A stretch of DNA of 30,468 nt from a virus. The stretch is from IMG/VR virus record IMGVR_UViG_3300005260_000048, positions 1-30,468 of that record, one strand, 5' to 3'. Under the pieces are notes generated by a model, which was not told the DNA's origin, searched no databases, and saw only the letters and a list, made by a program, of their open reading frames with translations. The translations under genes were made by a program, and so were the position numbers. Of the stretch, positions 22,896 to 29,125 are shown piece by piece (position 1 is the first letter of the stretch; each line of letters begins with the position of its first letter).

Positions 22896-23747
22896 ATGCC
22901 AGCTCGACCACGCGCCACGGTCCGACTGAGGCGACTCGCTGGGGCAGTCCGCCGGCTACGTGAGACACGTGAGCTGAGCAGGGAAGACGTCGAGGAGCAG
23001 ACGGGGATCAATACCGCCACGCTCTACCGGATCGAGACGGCCAAGGTTCGGCCGCAGGCGCGCACGCTGTCGGCGCTCCTCAACCTGTACGAGGTGGAGA
23101 AGGATGAACGCGGCCACCTACAGAAGCTCCTACGGGAGTCGAAGCAGACGGGCTGGTGGCAGGCGTACACAGAAGAGATGCCCGAGCAGTACATGTCCTT
23201 CGTAGAGTTCGAGGATGAAGCCGAGACCGTCTGGAACTACGAGTCGCTGTTTGTTCCGGGGCTTCTACAGACCGAGGACTACTCCCGAGCTCTCATCCGC
23301 GGTGTGCTCCCCGGTGCCACGAAAGATCAGGTCGAACAACGCGTCGACGTCCGCAAGCGCCGCCAGGCCGTGCTTGAACGCGAGCAACCACTGAGACTGT
23401 GGGCTATCTGTGATGAGGCTGCGCTTCACCGGATGGTTGGTGGTCCCAAGGTCATGCGGGAACAACTCATGCACCTGGTGGTCGTGGCCGAGCAGCCGCA
23501 CGTTACCCTCCAAGTCGTCCCGTTCAACGTTGGTGCTCACCCAGGGATGCCAGGATCGTTCATGGTGCTGCGGTTCGATGACGCACCGAGCGTCGTCTAC
23601 GTGGACTCGATGGCTGGCGACCTCTTCCTTGAAGAGGAAGGCGAGGTAGCTCGCTACACTGGTCTCTACGAGCACCTTCGAGCCGACGCGCACAACCAAG
23701 ATGCAACCAGACAGCTTCTTACGCGTGTGGCTGGGGAGCTGAAGTGA
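22896..23747 (+). CDS. XRE-family HTH regulator with DUF5753 domain (WhiJ-like)
   Basis: 283 residues from ATG 22896, chosen for GGGAGG 6 bases upstream. Residues 17-68 are an XRE helix-turn-helix (LRETRELSREDVEEQTGINT, ATLYRIETAKVRPQARTL). Residues about 95-270 are the DUF5753 domain: ETVWNYESLFVPGLLQTEDY, RRQAVLEREQPLRLWAICDE, HVTLQVVPFNVGAHPGMPGS, VVYVDSM. This is the standard Streptomyces WhiJ/AbaA-ORFA layout. The next gene starts 15 bases later and encodes a DUF397 fragment, the usual partner. Codon choice is GC-rich. Likely controls the divergent ATPase operon; target unproven. Confidence 0.9.
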   Translation: MPARPRATVRLRRLAGAVRRLRETRELSREDVEEQTGINTATLYRIETAKVRPQARTLSALLNLYEVEKDERGHLQKLLRESKQTGWWQAYTEEMPEQYMSFVEFEDEAETVWNYESLFVPGLLQTEDYSRALIRGVLPGATKDQVEQRVDVRKRRQAVLEREQPLRLWAICDEAALHRMVGGPKVMREQLMHLVVVAEQPHVTLQVVPFNVGAHPGMPGSFMVLRFDDAPSVVYVDSMAGDLFLEEEGEVARYTGLYEHLRADAHNQDATRQLLTRVAGELK

Positions 23748-23762
23748 GAGGAGGGACGGTCA

Positions 23763-23885
23763 GTGCCCGACGACCTGTCCCGAGCTGAGTGGCGTAAGAG
23801 CAGTCGCTCAGGTAATGGAGCCTCGTGCGTGGAGGTCGCCCCTATCAACGTTGGCCTCGACGCTCCTCATGAAGACGAGGACTAA
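23763..23885 (+). CDS. truncated DUF397 protein
   Basis: 40 residues, GTG start with GAGGAGGG 7 bases upstream. DLSRAEWRKSSRSGNGASCV and EVA match the first half of DUF397 (W-R-K-S-S-x-S...G-x-CVEVA). The usual second half (V-x-V-R-D-S-K-D-P ... W-x-x-F) is replaced by a short acidic end (APHEDED). Full-length members are about 60 residues. It lies 15 bases after the XRE-DUF5753 gene and before a terminator, so it is co-transcribed. Either a natural short form or a decayed partner. Confidence 0.75.
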   Translation: MPDDLSRAEWRKSSRSGNGASCVEVAPINVGLDAPHEDED

Positions 23886-23902
23886 GACAGCCGGCCAGGA
23901 CG

Positions 23903-23940
23903 AAGCCGCCCGTCACCTATCTAGGTGCGGGCGGCTTTCG
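23903..23940 (+). terminator. hairpin terminator after the XRE/DUF397 unit
   Basis: AAGCCGCCCG (23903-23912) pairs with CGGGCGGCTT (23928-23937), and CACCT (23914-23918) pairs with AGGTG (23923-23927) inside. TTTC follows. It separates the XRE operon from the convergent HNH gene. Confidence 0.85.
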
Positions 23941-23953
23941 TTGGTCTTACAGG

Positions 23954-24616
23954 CTAATGTCGGCGGACAAATTTGCCGTAGTATTTATCAGCAGCTTGGC
24001 TATATGCCCTAGCTGCCTCCTCTTTTGAGGCGTAAGAGCCAAGACTTATGAGCTTGCCCTCTACACTAATGCGCGCCTGCCATCGACCGGACGCCCGGTT
24101 GAGATAAGCACCTTTAAAGCCGGACGTATTATTGGACTGAAGACCTCTATTGCGAGAGCTCTCAAGTGGACTGGCAAGCCGTAGGTTAGAACGAACATTA
24201 TTGAGTGTGTTGCCGTCAATATGGTCAACGAACCTATATCGTGGCGGATTTAAAACTGCACGCTGCAACTGTATTGACGTATGCTTACGGCGACCGGTTG
24301 CTGGATCGATGTATACGACTGGTGTCGTAACATACCCATCGGCGCGACCATACCAGGGCATGCATATTAATCGCTCGTAGTCACACTCATCGACTAGTGC
24401 AAACCTTCCTACGCCATACTGGCCACGTAAAGGTATACGTTTCACCTTACCTGGTAGAGCAGGAAGGTCGATACATACTTTCCCTTGTAGCATCTTCGTG
24501 TAGTAGCGGCGGACAATGGCATTAGCGATATAATTTAGGTCCTCATCCTCCCAAGCGGCCGGCGCATATTCTTCGACAAGCCTCTCGATGCCCTCCAGTA
24601 AATGGTCTCGATTCAC
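23954..24616 (-). CDS. HNH endonuclease with AP2 DNA-binding domain
   Basis: 220 residues from the GTG at 24616, preferred over 24646 because AAGGAGGTGA lies just upstream and overlap with the previous gene is avoided. Residues 60-150 are HNH: RFALVDECDYERL, VDHIDGNTLNNVRSNLRLAS (D131, H132, N135, N144). Residues about 162-215 are an AP2-like domain (SGFKGAYLNRASGRWQARIS, LGSYASKEEAARAYSQAA). This is the usual free-standing phage homing-endonuclease layout, cutting a cognate site. The N-terminal ~55 helical residues (HLLEGIERLVEEYAPAAWED) are an extension. Last gene of the early-type operon. Confidence 0.85.
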   Translation of the reverse strand: MNRDHLLEGIERLVEEYAPAAWEDEDLNYIANAIVRRYYTKMLQGKVCIDLPALPGKVKRIPLRGQYGVGRFALVDECDYERLICMPWYGRADGYVTTPVVYIDPATGRRKHTSIQLQRAVLNPPRYRFVDHIDGNTLNNVRSNLRLASPLESSRNRGLQSNNTSGFKGAYLNRASGRWQARISVEGKLISLGSYASKEEAARAYSQAADKYYGKFVRRH

Positions 24617-24629
24617 ATCACCTCCTTGC

Positions 24630-24908
24630 TCATGTCCTACCTCCACTTTGTTTGATTAACTGCTCCAATTCAGCTACCCGATCAACGAGCGCTTGTAGTG
24701 TCCACTTGTCATCTTTCCGATTTAAGAGGGAGTTCAGCTCCGCCAATACTTCTTTCTGTACGTGAGTGTTGATGGCTGCTTCGGCTTTAGATACGTCAAT
24801 GTCCGGCGGTTTCAGATTCCAGAGCTTATCGGCGTGCTGCTTTAGAAAGCTCTTTAAAATCTTGCTTGGCTCGCTCTCACTAGTAGACTCTGGAGTTTGT
24901 TTGCTCAT
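24630..24908 (-). CDS. hypothetical small helical protein
   Basis: 92 residues. A disordered start (residues 1-15) precedes helices KILKSFLKQHADKLW, SKAEAAINTHVQKEVLAELNSLL and a C-terminal leucine-rich coil (LQALVDRVAELEQLIKQ). Not recognised. Its start overlaps the stop of the 51-residue gene upstream by 4 bases (ATGA). Both genes begin MSKQ with similar start-region DNA, a possible duplicated translation-start segment. Confidence 0.6.
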   Translation of the reverse strand: MSKQTPESTSESEPSKILKSFLKQHADKLWNLKPPDIDVSKAEAAINTHVQKEVLAELNSLLNRKDDKWTLQALVDRVAELEQLIKQSGGRT

Positions 24909-25060
24909 GACATTGCCTCCAGCATGTCGATTATCCTGCGTAACTTACGCTCAAGCCTACGATCACTGCAATCAGTCTCTTCATCATCGATGTATACAAA
25001 TAATGCCTGTCTGGCAAGCTTCACTTCCTCTAGGGCAGTTTCAATGTTTTGTTTGCTCAT
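24905..25060 (-). CDS. small hypothetical protein, 51 residues
   Basis: A short gene missed by length cut-offs: ATG at 25060, TGA at 24907-24905. The product starts MSKQNIETALEEVKLARQAL and ends RRLERKLRRIIDMLEAMS, mostly helical with an acidic turn (DDEETD). ATG shares its first base with the last base of the YopX stop (TGATG), and its own stop overlaps the next ATG by 4 bases, so it is translationally coupled both ways. Not recognised. Confidence 0.65.
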   Translation of the reverse strand: MSKQNIETALEEVKLARQALFVYIDDEETDCSDRRLERKLRRIIDMLEAMS

Positions 25061-25536
25061 CACTTTCCTTTCTCTGCTAAAAGCTCGGGGGTTTCGTAGA
25101 TGTTGCCGATGACTTCAACCTCACAGTACTCTCGCCACATTAGATAATCGTAGAGAGTTTCTGTTTCGAATCGACTACCCTTAGGGCCGACTTCTCTATG
25201 TATCACAAATGAGCCGCGCAAGAATTCAACAACCGACCTGCCGTCCTCCGGGTTACTCCAATCGATCTTTCTAGGATCAAACCAGTGGACTACGTCCCCC
25301 TCAAAAATCTCACGGCCTTGTACATCGTGACGGCCGATATATTGACCTATAGTACGGGGGTCAACCTCGAACCATACGGGTTCACTGTCGTATTCCGCAG
25401 GGCCATTCACATCATCTGGCTTTGCCTGGAAACCTTCCTCGCATATTATCCATGCTCTATCTTGAGCTTCATAGAGGTAGCCATACATCCAGGCTTCATC
25501 GCCTAATCGCTGGCCCCGGAATTTTATACCTCTCAT
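25060..25536 (-). CDS. YopX family protein
   Basis: 158 residues. Starts MRGIKFRGQRLGDEAWMYGY and has EVDPRTIGQYIGRHDVQGRE, IFEGDVVHW and EVIGNIYETPELL, which is the full YopX pattern (IKFRG ... TIGQYTG-x-D-x-x-G-x-EI-x-EGD ... VIGNI-x-x-x-PELL). YopX proteins are widespread in phages and prophages, with unknown function. AAGGAGA precedes the ATG and it directly abuts the previous stop. Member of the 27467-to-23954 operon. Confidence 0.85.
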   Translation of the reverse strand: MRGIKFRGQRLGDEAWMYGYLYEAQDRAWIICEEGFQAKPDDVNGPAEYDSEPVWFEVDPRTIGQYIGRHDVQGREIFEGDVVHWFDPRKIDWSNPEDGRSVVEFLRGSFVIHREVGPKGSRFETETLYDYLMWREYCEVEVIGNIYETPELLAEKGK

Positions 25537-25842
25537 CTACTTCTCTCCTTTAGCTAGCTTATGGATCAGGGTGCGCCAGCGTGCGTTAGTATCGTTTTGG
25601 CCGTCGTCGTAGTGTGCCTGCTTGGCATGTTCGTCATCTATTGCGTAGACGTGTTTGCGTGAGGACTTATCAATATCCGCCGGCCCTTGCTCATCTAAGG
25701 CTTGTAACAACTCTTCGCGTTGGGTAGCGATGTGGGCGAGGATGGCTTGCTTGGCGTTTGGTGCCCAAGTTGGTAATATCGCCATTACTGGTTTAGAGAA
25801 AATACCTTCTAACCAGTCTTCTGTTTCTTGCTTGGCTGTCAT
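25537..25842 (-). CDS. hypothetical protein
   Basis: 101 residues. Helical N-terminus (QETEDWLEGIFSKPVMAILP) then NAKQAILAHIATQREELLQALDEQG, with a charged C-terminus. No motif recognised. ATG overlaps the upstream stop by 4 bases; the downstream YopX gene begins immediately after its TAG. Confidence 0.6.
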   Translation of the reverse strand: MTAKQETEDWLEGIFSKPVMAILPTWAPNAKQAILAHIATQREELLQALDEQGPADIDKSSRKHVYAIDDEHAKQAHYDDGQNDTNARWRTLIHKLAKGEK

Positions 25843-26042
25843 CGGTTTGGCTCCTCGCTATACATCTCATGTTTGGTCTGTGCGTCGCGGTACATCCGGT
25901 TCCATTCAAAGTCAAAGTAATCCTTCCGTTCAGCGTGGCCAGTCTTGCCGCACTTCTCGCAGACAGCGTCGATAACATCATCTGTAAGCTGGACTATTTT
26001 TACGTCTGCGTTCGTGCACTCGTGTTTGGTATTCGTGCTCAT
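25839..26042 (-). CDS. small zinc-ribbon-like protein
   Basis: 67 residues from ATG 26042, with GAGGAG upstream and an ATGA overlap with the previous gene; the longer frame is unlikely. H8-x-C10 and C28-x2-C31 (VCEKCGKTGH) with H36 could coordinate zinc. The remainder is charged and helical. Not recognised beyond that. Confidence 0.65.
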   Translation of the reverse strand: MSTNTKHECTNADVKIVQLTDDVIDAVCEKCGKTGHAERKDYFDFEWNRMYRDAQTKHEMYSEEPNR

Positions 26043-26635
26043 ACATTTTTCTCCTCTGTTAATTGCTCCCCGCACTTCCCACAGCTACAGTCCTGCAATA
26101 CCCCAGCATCGTCGTAGTAGCTTTGGCATAGGTATTGGTCTGTGGGGAGTTGGTTTTTGATGGCGGCGGAGTATTCGGCAACTGCTTTGTTGAAGCCTCT
26201 AGCGTGATCGAGCCTAAGATTTTGATGATCTTCAGTGTGAATCCATTCGTTCCGTTTCTCCGGTGCAACAGCCAACATCGCCTCCCCCTGCTTTCTTAAA
26301 GCCTCATCTGTACGGGATTGGACATAGGATTCGATATGCGGCAGCAATATGCGTGCCAGTTGAGAGGCATGATCCTTAGTGTCGCCTCCGAACTTTGCTA
26401 TCTCAGCTATCAATTGCCCCATTAGGCTTTTGGCGACTACAGCGGGTTTAGTCTCCCCCTGCTCCCTAAGTGCTGCTGCTTTGTCTTGGGCGAGGAGCTG
26501 CACACCTGACTCGATTGCTTCATCGAGTATCTGTTTGAATTTCTTTGGTTCAACCAGATAAGCCGTTGCCTCGAAACCTACTGCAAAGATTTCAGCTAGA
26601 CCTTTTCTCAGCTCTGTCTCATTTGATGCAGTCAT
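26039..26635 (-). CDS. hypothetical helical protein with C-terminal cysteine cluster
   Basis: 198 residues. Two helical halves of related look are present: FKQILDEAIESGVQLLAQDK, then ARILLPHIESYVQSRTDEALRKQ. WIHTEDHQNLRLDHARGFNKAVAEYS follows. The end has C-x-C-x2-C (DCSCGKCGEQL) plus an earlier Cys, a possible zinc knuckle. Overlaps both neighbours by 4 bases (ATGA). Not recognised. Confidence 0.6.
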   Translation of the reverse strand: MTASNETELRKGLAEIFAVGFEATAYLVEPKKFKQILDEAIESGVQLLAQDKAAALREQGETKPAVVAKSLMGQLIAEIAKFGGDTKDHASQLARILLPHIESYVQSRTDEALRKQGEAMLAVAPEKRNEWIHTEDHQNLRLDHARGFNKAVAEYSAAIKNQLPTDQYLCQSYYDDAGVLQDCSCGKCGEQLTEEKNV

Positions 26636-26781
26636 GACTTATACCTCCTCCGTATAAAGAGATAGATTAACTTAAAGCGCCAAAGCATCCACTTCGGCAC
26701 ATGGCCTTGCTCAGGATGGAATGGTTCCCAGGGATGGTGGTACATCCACAATGGTCTATTCGGGTCTGGTAACTTGATCAC
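26632..26781 (-). CDS. small basic aromatic protein, 49 residues
   Basis: Short gene starting with GTG at 26781 (GAGGAG 5-6 bases upstream). It overlaps the preceding stop as GTGA and the following start as ATGA, so both ends are coupled. The product MIKLPDPNRPLWMYHHPWEP continues to WMLWRFKLIYLFIRRRYKS and is rich in W, H, Y and R. The C-terminal hydrophobic-basic helix may bind membrane or nucleic acid. Not recognised. Confidence 0.6.
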   Translation of the reverse strand: MIKLPDPNRPLWMYHHPWEPFHPEQGHVPKWMLWRFKLIYLFIRRRYKS

Positions 26782-27170
26782 GACGCTCTCCTCTCTTTCT
26801 CTCGAAGCTTCGAGATTGCTTCATCGTCGTCACATAGTCGGGCCGCAAAGCATGGAAGACATAGGAAGCCTGCGCCTCCTGGACACACGGCGTTGAACAC
26901 TTGGTGTGGTAGTAGCGACCAATCCGCGAACTTGTTGCCACAGTCAGAGCATGTAGCACCACTATCAATCAGGGGCTCAGCGCTCAGTGGACGGCCACCA
27001 GTGCTTATTTTGTCTCGGTACTCTTGAACTGCTTCGGCTTTGATTGTTTGCTCACGAGCTTCAATTAGGCGCGTAATCTTGATGTGCTCAACGTCCGTTA
27101 TGCCTGGCAGTAACTCCATCAGCTTGTCGTCCAGCTCCTTATTGTGTTCTGTGGGCTCGGGATTACTCAT
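26778..27170 (-). CDS. zinc-finger-type hypothetical protein
   Basis: 130 residues from ATG 27170 (GGAAG upstream; the frame upstream has no such site). Helical N-terminal half (DKLMELLPGITDVEHIKITR) precedes C-x2-C (CSDCGNKFADW) and C-x-n-C-x2-C (CPGGAGFLCLPC), likely one zinc site. GTGA overlap with the next gene. Similar CxxC proteins are encoded on both sides. Function unknown. Confidence 0.65.
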   Translation of the reverse strand: MSNPEPTEHNKELDDKLMELLPGITDVEHIKITRLIEAREQTIKAEAVQEYRDKISTGGRPLSAEPLIDSGATCSDCGNKFADWSLLPHQVFNAVCPGGAGFLCLPCFAARLCDDDEAISKLREKERRAS

Positions 27171-27309
27171 GGTTCTTCCTTTCATGCGATACGGGCTTAC
27201 CTGTTACTGAACAGCAGAGGTTCTCGTAATCGTCATCCCAATACGTTGGAGCATGATGCTCAGGGCATAGGGAGCCGTAGAATATGCGGAGCTTAGTTAA
27301 GATGTTCAT
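27163..27309 (-). CDS. small cysteine-containing protein, 48 residues
   Basis: Short gene, ATG 27309 with GGGAGGAG at ideal spacing. Product starts MNILTKLRIFYGSLCPEHHA and contains ENLCCSVTG; the C-x2-HH ... CC arrangement could bind metal. It overlaps the next gene by 8 bases and its start overlaps the previous stop by 4. Not recognised. Confidence 0.62.
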   Translation of the reverse strand: MNILTKLRIFYGSLCPEHHAPTYWDDDYENLCCSVTGKPVSHERKNHE

Positions 27310-27467
27310 GCTCTCTCCTCCCGTTGTCTTAATGAATCCATAACTTGCACCTCATGGTCGGCGAGCACATCAGCGTGCCGGCCGTCGTCGTGGATTACGA
27401 AGTAGACGGCTGGGTCGTTCTCGGGGTCTTGCTCGTGTACTTCTGGTGGTGGTAGATGCTCACTCAC
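27306..27467 (-). CDS. small acidic protein, first gene of the early-type operon
   Basis: 53 residues, GTG at 27467 with AAGG about 9 bases upstream (AAACAAGGTAAC leader). MSEHLPPPEVHEQDPENDPA is followed by strand AVYFVIHDDGRHADVL and helix EVQVMDSLRQREERA. Not recognised. It lies about 30 bases downstream of the -10 of a DnaA-box promoter, so it opens the operon that runs to the HNH gene. Confidence 0.62.
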   Translation of the reverse strand: MSEHLPPPEVHEQDPENDPAVYFVIHDDGRHADVLADHEVQVMDSLRQREERA

Positions 27468-27496
27468 TAAATTGTTACCTTGTTTAACTGCCCCTA

Positions 27497-27553
27497 ACTA
27501 TGAGCCGATTGAATGGTTTAGTCAATACTAAGTTGTATAGCAGGTGTGGATAA
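27497..27553 (-). promoter_or_regulatory. promoter of the minus operon with upstream DnaA box
   Basis: Minus strand: perfect DnaA box TTATCCACA (27553-27545), 19 bases, -35 TTGACT (27525-27520), 17 bases, -10 CATAGT (27502-27497). The -35 is embedded in CAACTTAGTATTGACTAA. The leader ends TTAAACAAGGTAACAA before the start codon. The same arrangement is repeated at 29852-29908. Confidence 0.7.
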
Positions 27554-27655
27554 GTGCCGCATATTTCTGCGTTTTAGGTGGCTGTGTTAATAATAGGGAT
27601 GTGCATTCCACAATCCCGTGGAGCGCAAGCACGCCGAGTTAGGAAGGGGCCTTTA

Positions 27656-27976
27656 ATGGCCATCAAGGTCATTCAGCAGAAGCTGAGCGATCTCAGCGGC
27701 ACCGAGGGGACTGACGATCAGTTCGTCGAGGTCATCGTGCGACAGCACAAGGCCATCGACAAGCCGAGGACGCTGGACGTTCTGACGACCGAGCTGGAAG
27801 CGCTGAAGCCCATCACTGACCTCGTCGCACTCGAAGTCCGCAATGCGGACGGCACCACCCGAGACGTCTACGTCCGGCAGGCCGAGTTCGACAAGTGGTG
27901 CAGCGACAACGCACTCCAGAACGCCAGGAGCACCCGTGGAAGGGTTCCGGGAACCCGCATCAACGGGCAGCACTGA
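27656..27976 (+). CDS. GC-rich small protein, paralogue of the N-terminal domain at 337-843
   Basis: 106 residues from ATG 27656, with GGAAGGGG upstream. SDLSGTE near the N-terminus, then VIVRQHKAIDKPRTLDVLTTELEAL, LEVRNADGTTRDVYVRQAEF and NARSTRGRVPG match the protein at 337-843 segment by segment, without its C-terminal third. Codons are GC-rich. A hairpin terminator follows. It is divergent from the early-type operon across about 190 bases. Possibly a DNA-associated or regulatory domain with remote Lsr2-like look; unproven. Confidence 0.78.
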   Translation: MAIKVIQQKLSDLSGTEGTDDQFVEVIVRQHKAIDKPRTLDVLTTELEALKPITDLVALEVRNADGTTRDVYVRQAEFDKWCSDNALQNARSTRGRVPGTRINGQH

Positions 27977-28006
27977 CCCACGCGGTCATGTCCACCCATC
28001 CAACTC

Positions 28007-28062
28007 ACCCCGCCAGACCGACTCACCCACACACGGGTTTGAGACAGTCTGGCGGGAAAACA
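28007..28062 (+). terminator. long hairpin terminator
   Basis: CCCGCCAGAC (28009-28018) pairs with GTCTGGCGGG (28047-28056). Inside, CTC (28022-28024)/GAG (28041-28043) and ACCC (28025-28028)/GGGT (28035-28038) extend the stem. AAAA then follows. It lies 32 bases after the stop of the gene at 27656-27976. Confidence 0.75.
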
Positions 28063-28151
28063 GGTTTGCAGGTAGAAGCGAGGGATTACATTGAGCGGGT
28101 AAGAGAGACTTCTTAGGTCAATGCCCTCACTCGTATCTACAAGCCGAAGCG

Positions 28152-28157
28152 TATAAT
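28152..28157 (+). promoter_or_regulatory. possible -10 box (TATAAT)
   Basis: A perfect TATAAT lies 23 bases upstream of the small membrane protein start. No good -35 is seen at normal spacing. The rest of 27977-28180 holds only the terminator. Confidence 0.4.
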
Positions 28158-28180
28158 GGGAAGTGTTAAGAGGGTACAAC

Positions 28181-28399
28181 ATGTTAGAAGCTCTGATAAT
28201 CGCCCTGGTGATACTTTTCTTCATCGGGCTAGGCGTCCACGTTGGAGGCGGGTTAATCTACCTGCTGCTCGTGGTGGCACTTGTAGGTGTTTATCGTGAG
28301 GCTGGCGCAAGGGCGACGACTATAAGGCCGCCCGAACCTTGGCCTCTTCGTGCACTCGTAAAAGACGTTCGTATGTGCGGTCTAGCTTCTTCTGATTAG
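28181..28399 (+). CDS. small membrane protein, DUF5670/Lmo0937-like start
   Basis: 72 residues from ATG 28181 (AGAGGG 6 bases upstream). MLEALIIALVILFFIGLGVH and GGGLIYLLLVVALVGVY form two hydrophobic helices joined by a GGG turn, matching the Lmo0937 (DUF5670) family of 45-50 residue membrane proteins. The remaining ~30 residues run into the 3' end of the convergent GIY-YIG gene (80-base overlap) and look unconstrained, so the C-terminus may be extended by loss of an earlier stop. Confidence 0.6.
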   Translation: MLEALIIALVILFFIGLGVHVGGGLIYLLLVVALVGVYREAGARATTIRPPEPWPLRALVKDVRMCGLASSD

Positions 28400-28814
28400 T
28401 TACTACAAGACTTCCCCCGCGCACGTTCTCTGTGCCGTAGACCTCCATCAGGTCGAGAGTCTTAGCCGTCTCTGCCGCTACGGCCTCGCTCTCGCACAAC
28501 TTCCCGATGGGGTATGACTCTTCGATGCCTAGAGGCTTGTGGAGCTTCGTCCACTTGGCTCCTGTGCCAGAAACATGCTGCTCGTAGCGAGCTTGAACCT
28601 TCTGAGCTGTGACTCCTACATAGCGCTTATCATGTGCTAGTAGTAAGACATAGATTTTCCAGTAGCGGACACGGCCACCAGGACGGTGCTCTACCGGCTG
28701 CAAGTCAGTAGTGGTCTTCTTTATCAGCACTCGTCGCCGGCGCTCGTTCCGCAGTCGGTTAGACAGCTCTACAAGCTCACGGTCACTAAGTTGTTGTAAG
28801 TCATATGCGTTCAT
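28320..28814 (-). CDS. GIY-YIG nuclease
   Basis: 164 residues. Catalytic domain at 52-135: KIYVLLLAHDKRYVG (IYVL 54-57, YVG 65-67 for GIY...YIG), R76 in QARYEQH, H80, and E115 in AAETAKTLDLMEVYG, followed by TENVRGGSLV, a common ending of free-standing GIY-YIG nucleases. An N-terminal helical arm (residues 1-35, very arginine-rich) may contact DNA. Single-strand or double-strand cleavage at specific or branched DNA is expected. It is convergent with the small membrane protein gene. Confidence 0.82.
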   Translation of the reverse strand: MNAYDLQQLSDRELVELSNRLRNERRRRVLIKKTTTDLQPVEHRPGGRVRYWKIYVLLLAHDKRYVGVTAQKVQARYEQHVSGTGAKWTKLHKPLGIEESYPIGKLCESEAVAAETAKTLDLMEVYGTENVRGGSLVVTNQKKLDRTYERLLRVHEEAKVRAAL

Positions 28815-29023
28815 ATTTCGTTCGCTTGACGAGTGTGGTATATAAACCGTTCCCGTGTTCCTGATTAGCCTGTCCGATAGGTGGAAGTCCCCCCGCTACG
28901 GTTCTTTTAGCTTGGTAGCGGTCAAGCTCTTCCACCTATCGGCTCAGGAGCACGAGGTTTCCGGTATTAAGGGTTTTCGCGGGATATTGTCTAGCTCCCC
29001 GTAACTAGCACATCTAGCAGATG
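28815..29023. other. gene-free stretch with a 99-base compound hairpin
   Basis: No coding frame is supported between 28815 and 29137. The hairpin at 28855-28953 has an outer stem GTGTTCCTGA/TCAGGAGCAC (9 of 10 pairs), a 9x1 internal loop, a perfect 14-bp stem CCGATAGGTGGAAG (28874-28887)/CTTCCACCTATCGG (28929-28942), and an inner 7-bp stem CCGCTAC (28893-28899)/GTAGCGG (28915-28921). No T run follows on either strand, so it is not a simple terminator. It may be a structured RNA or a DNA element such as a replication or nicking site. Confidence 0.6.
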
Positions 29024-29094
29024 TTGACTTTAGTTATACGCCCATGTATAAATTAAAGCAAGAACGAAAGTTCGTTGAGAAGCACATCTAGCAG
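29007..29094. repeat. 14-bp direct repeat flanking a promoter
   Basis: AGCACATCTAGCAG occurs at 29007-29020 and 29081-29094, 74 bases apart. The first copy is just upstream of the -35 of the promoter at 29024 and the second lies inside the RNA it would make. Confidence 0.75.
29024..29052 (+). promoter_or_regulatory. promoter TTGACT-17-TATAAA
   Basis: -35 TTGACT (29024-29029), 17-base spacer, -10 TATAAA (29047-29052). The same TTGACT -35 is used by the two DnaA-box promoters, but no DnaA box is present here. Predicted start near 29059. Confidence 0.7.
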
Positions 29095-29125
29095 TACCCC
29101 CTAGCAATAGGGGGCTTCTCTTTTA
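29059..29125 (+). ncRNA. probable ~66-nt small RNA or attenuator leader
   Basis: From the promoter at 29024 the transcript begins near 29059. It forms GAAC-GAAA-GTTC, a stem with a GNRA tetraloop (29062-29073). Then GAGAAG (29077-29082) pairs with CTTCTC (29115-29120), enclosing CCCCCTA-GCAA-TAGGGGG (29097-29114), again with a GNRA loop. TTTT (29121-29124) ends it as a terminator. The next gene starts at 29138, so the RNA is either independent or a leader controlling that gene. Confidence 0.62.
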
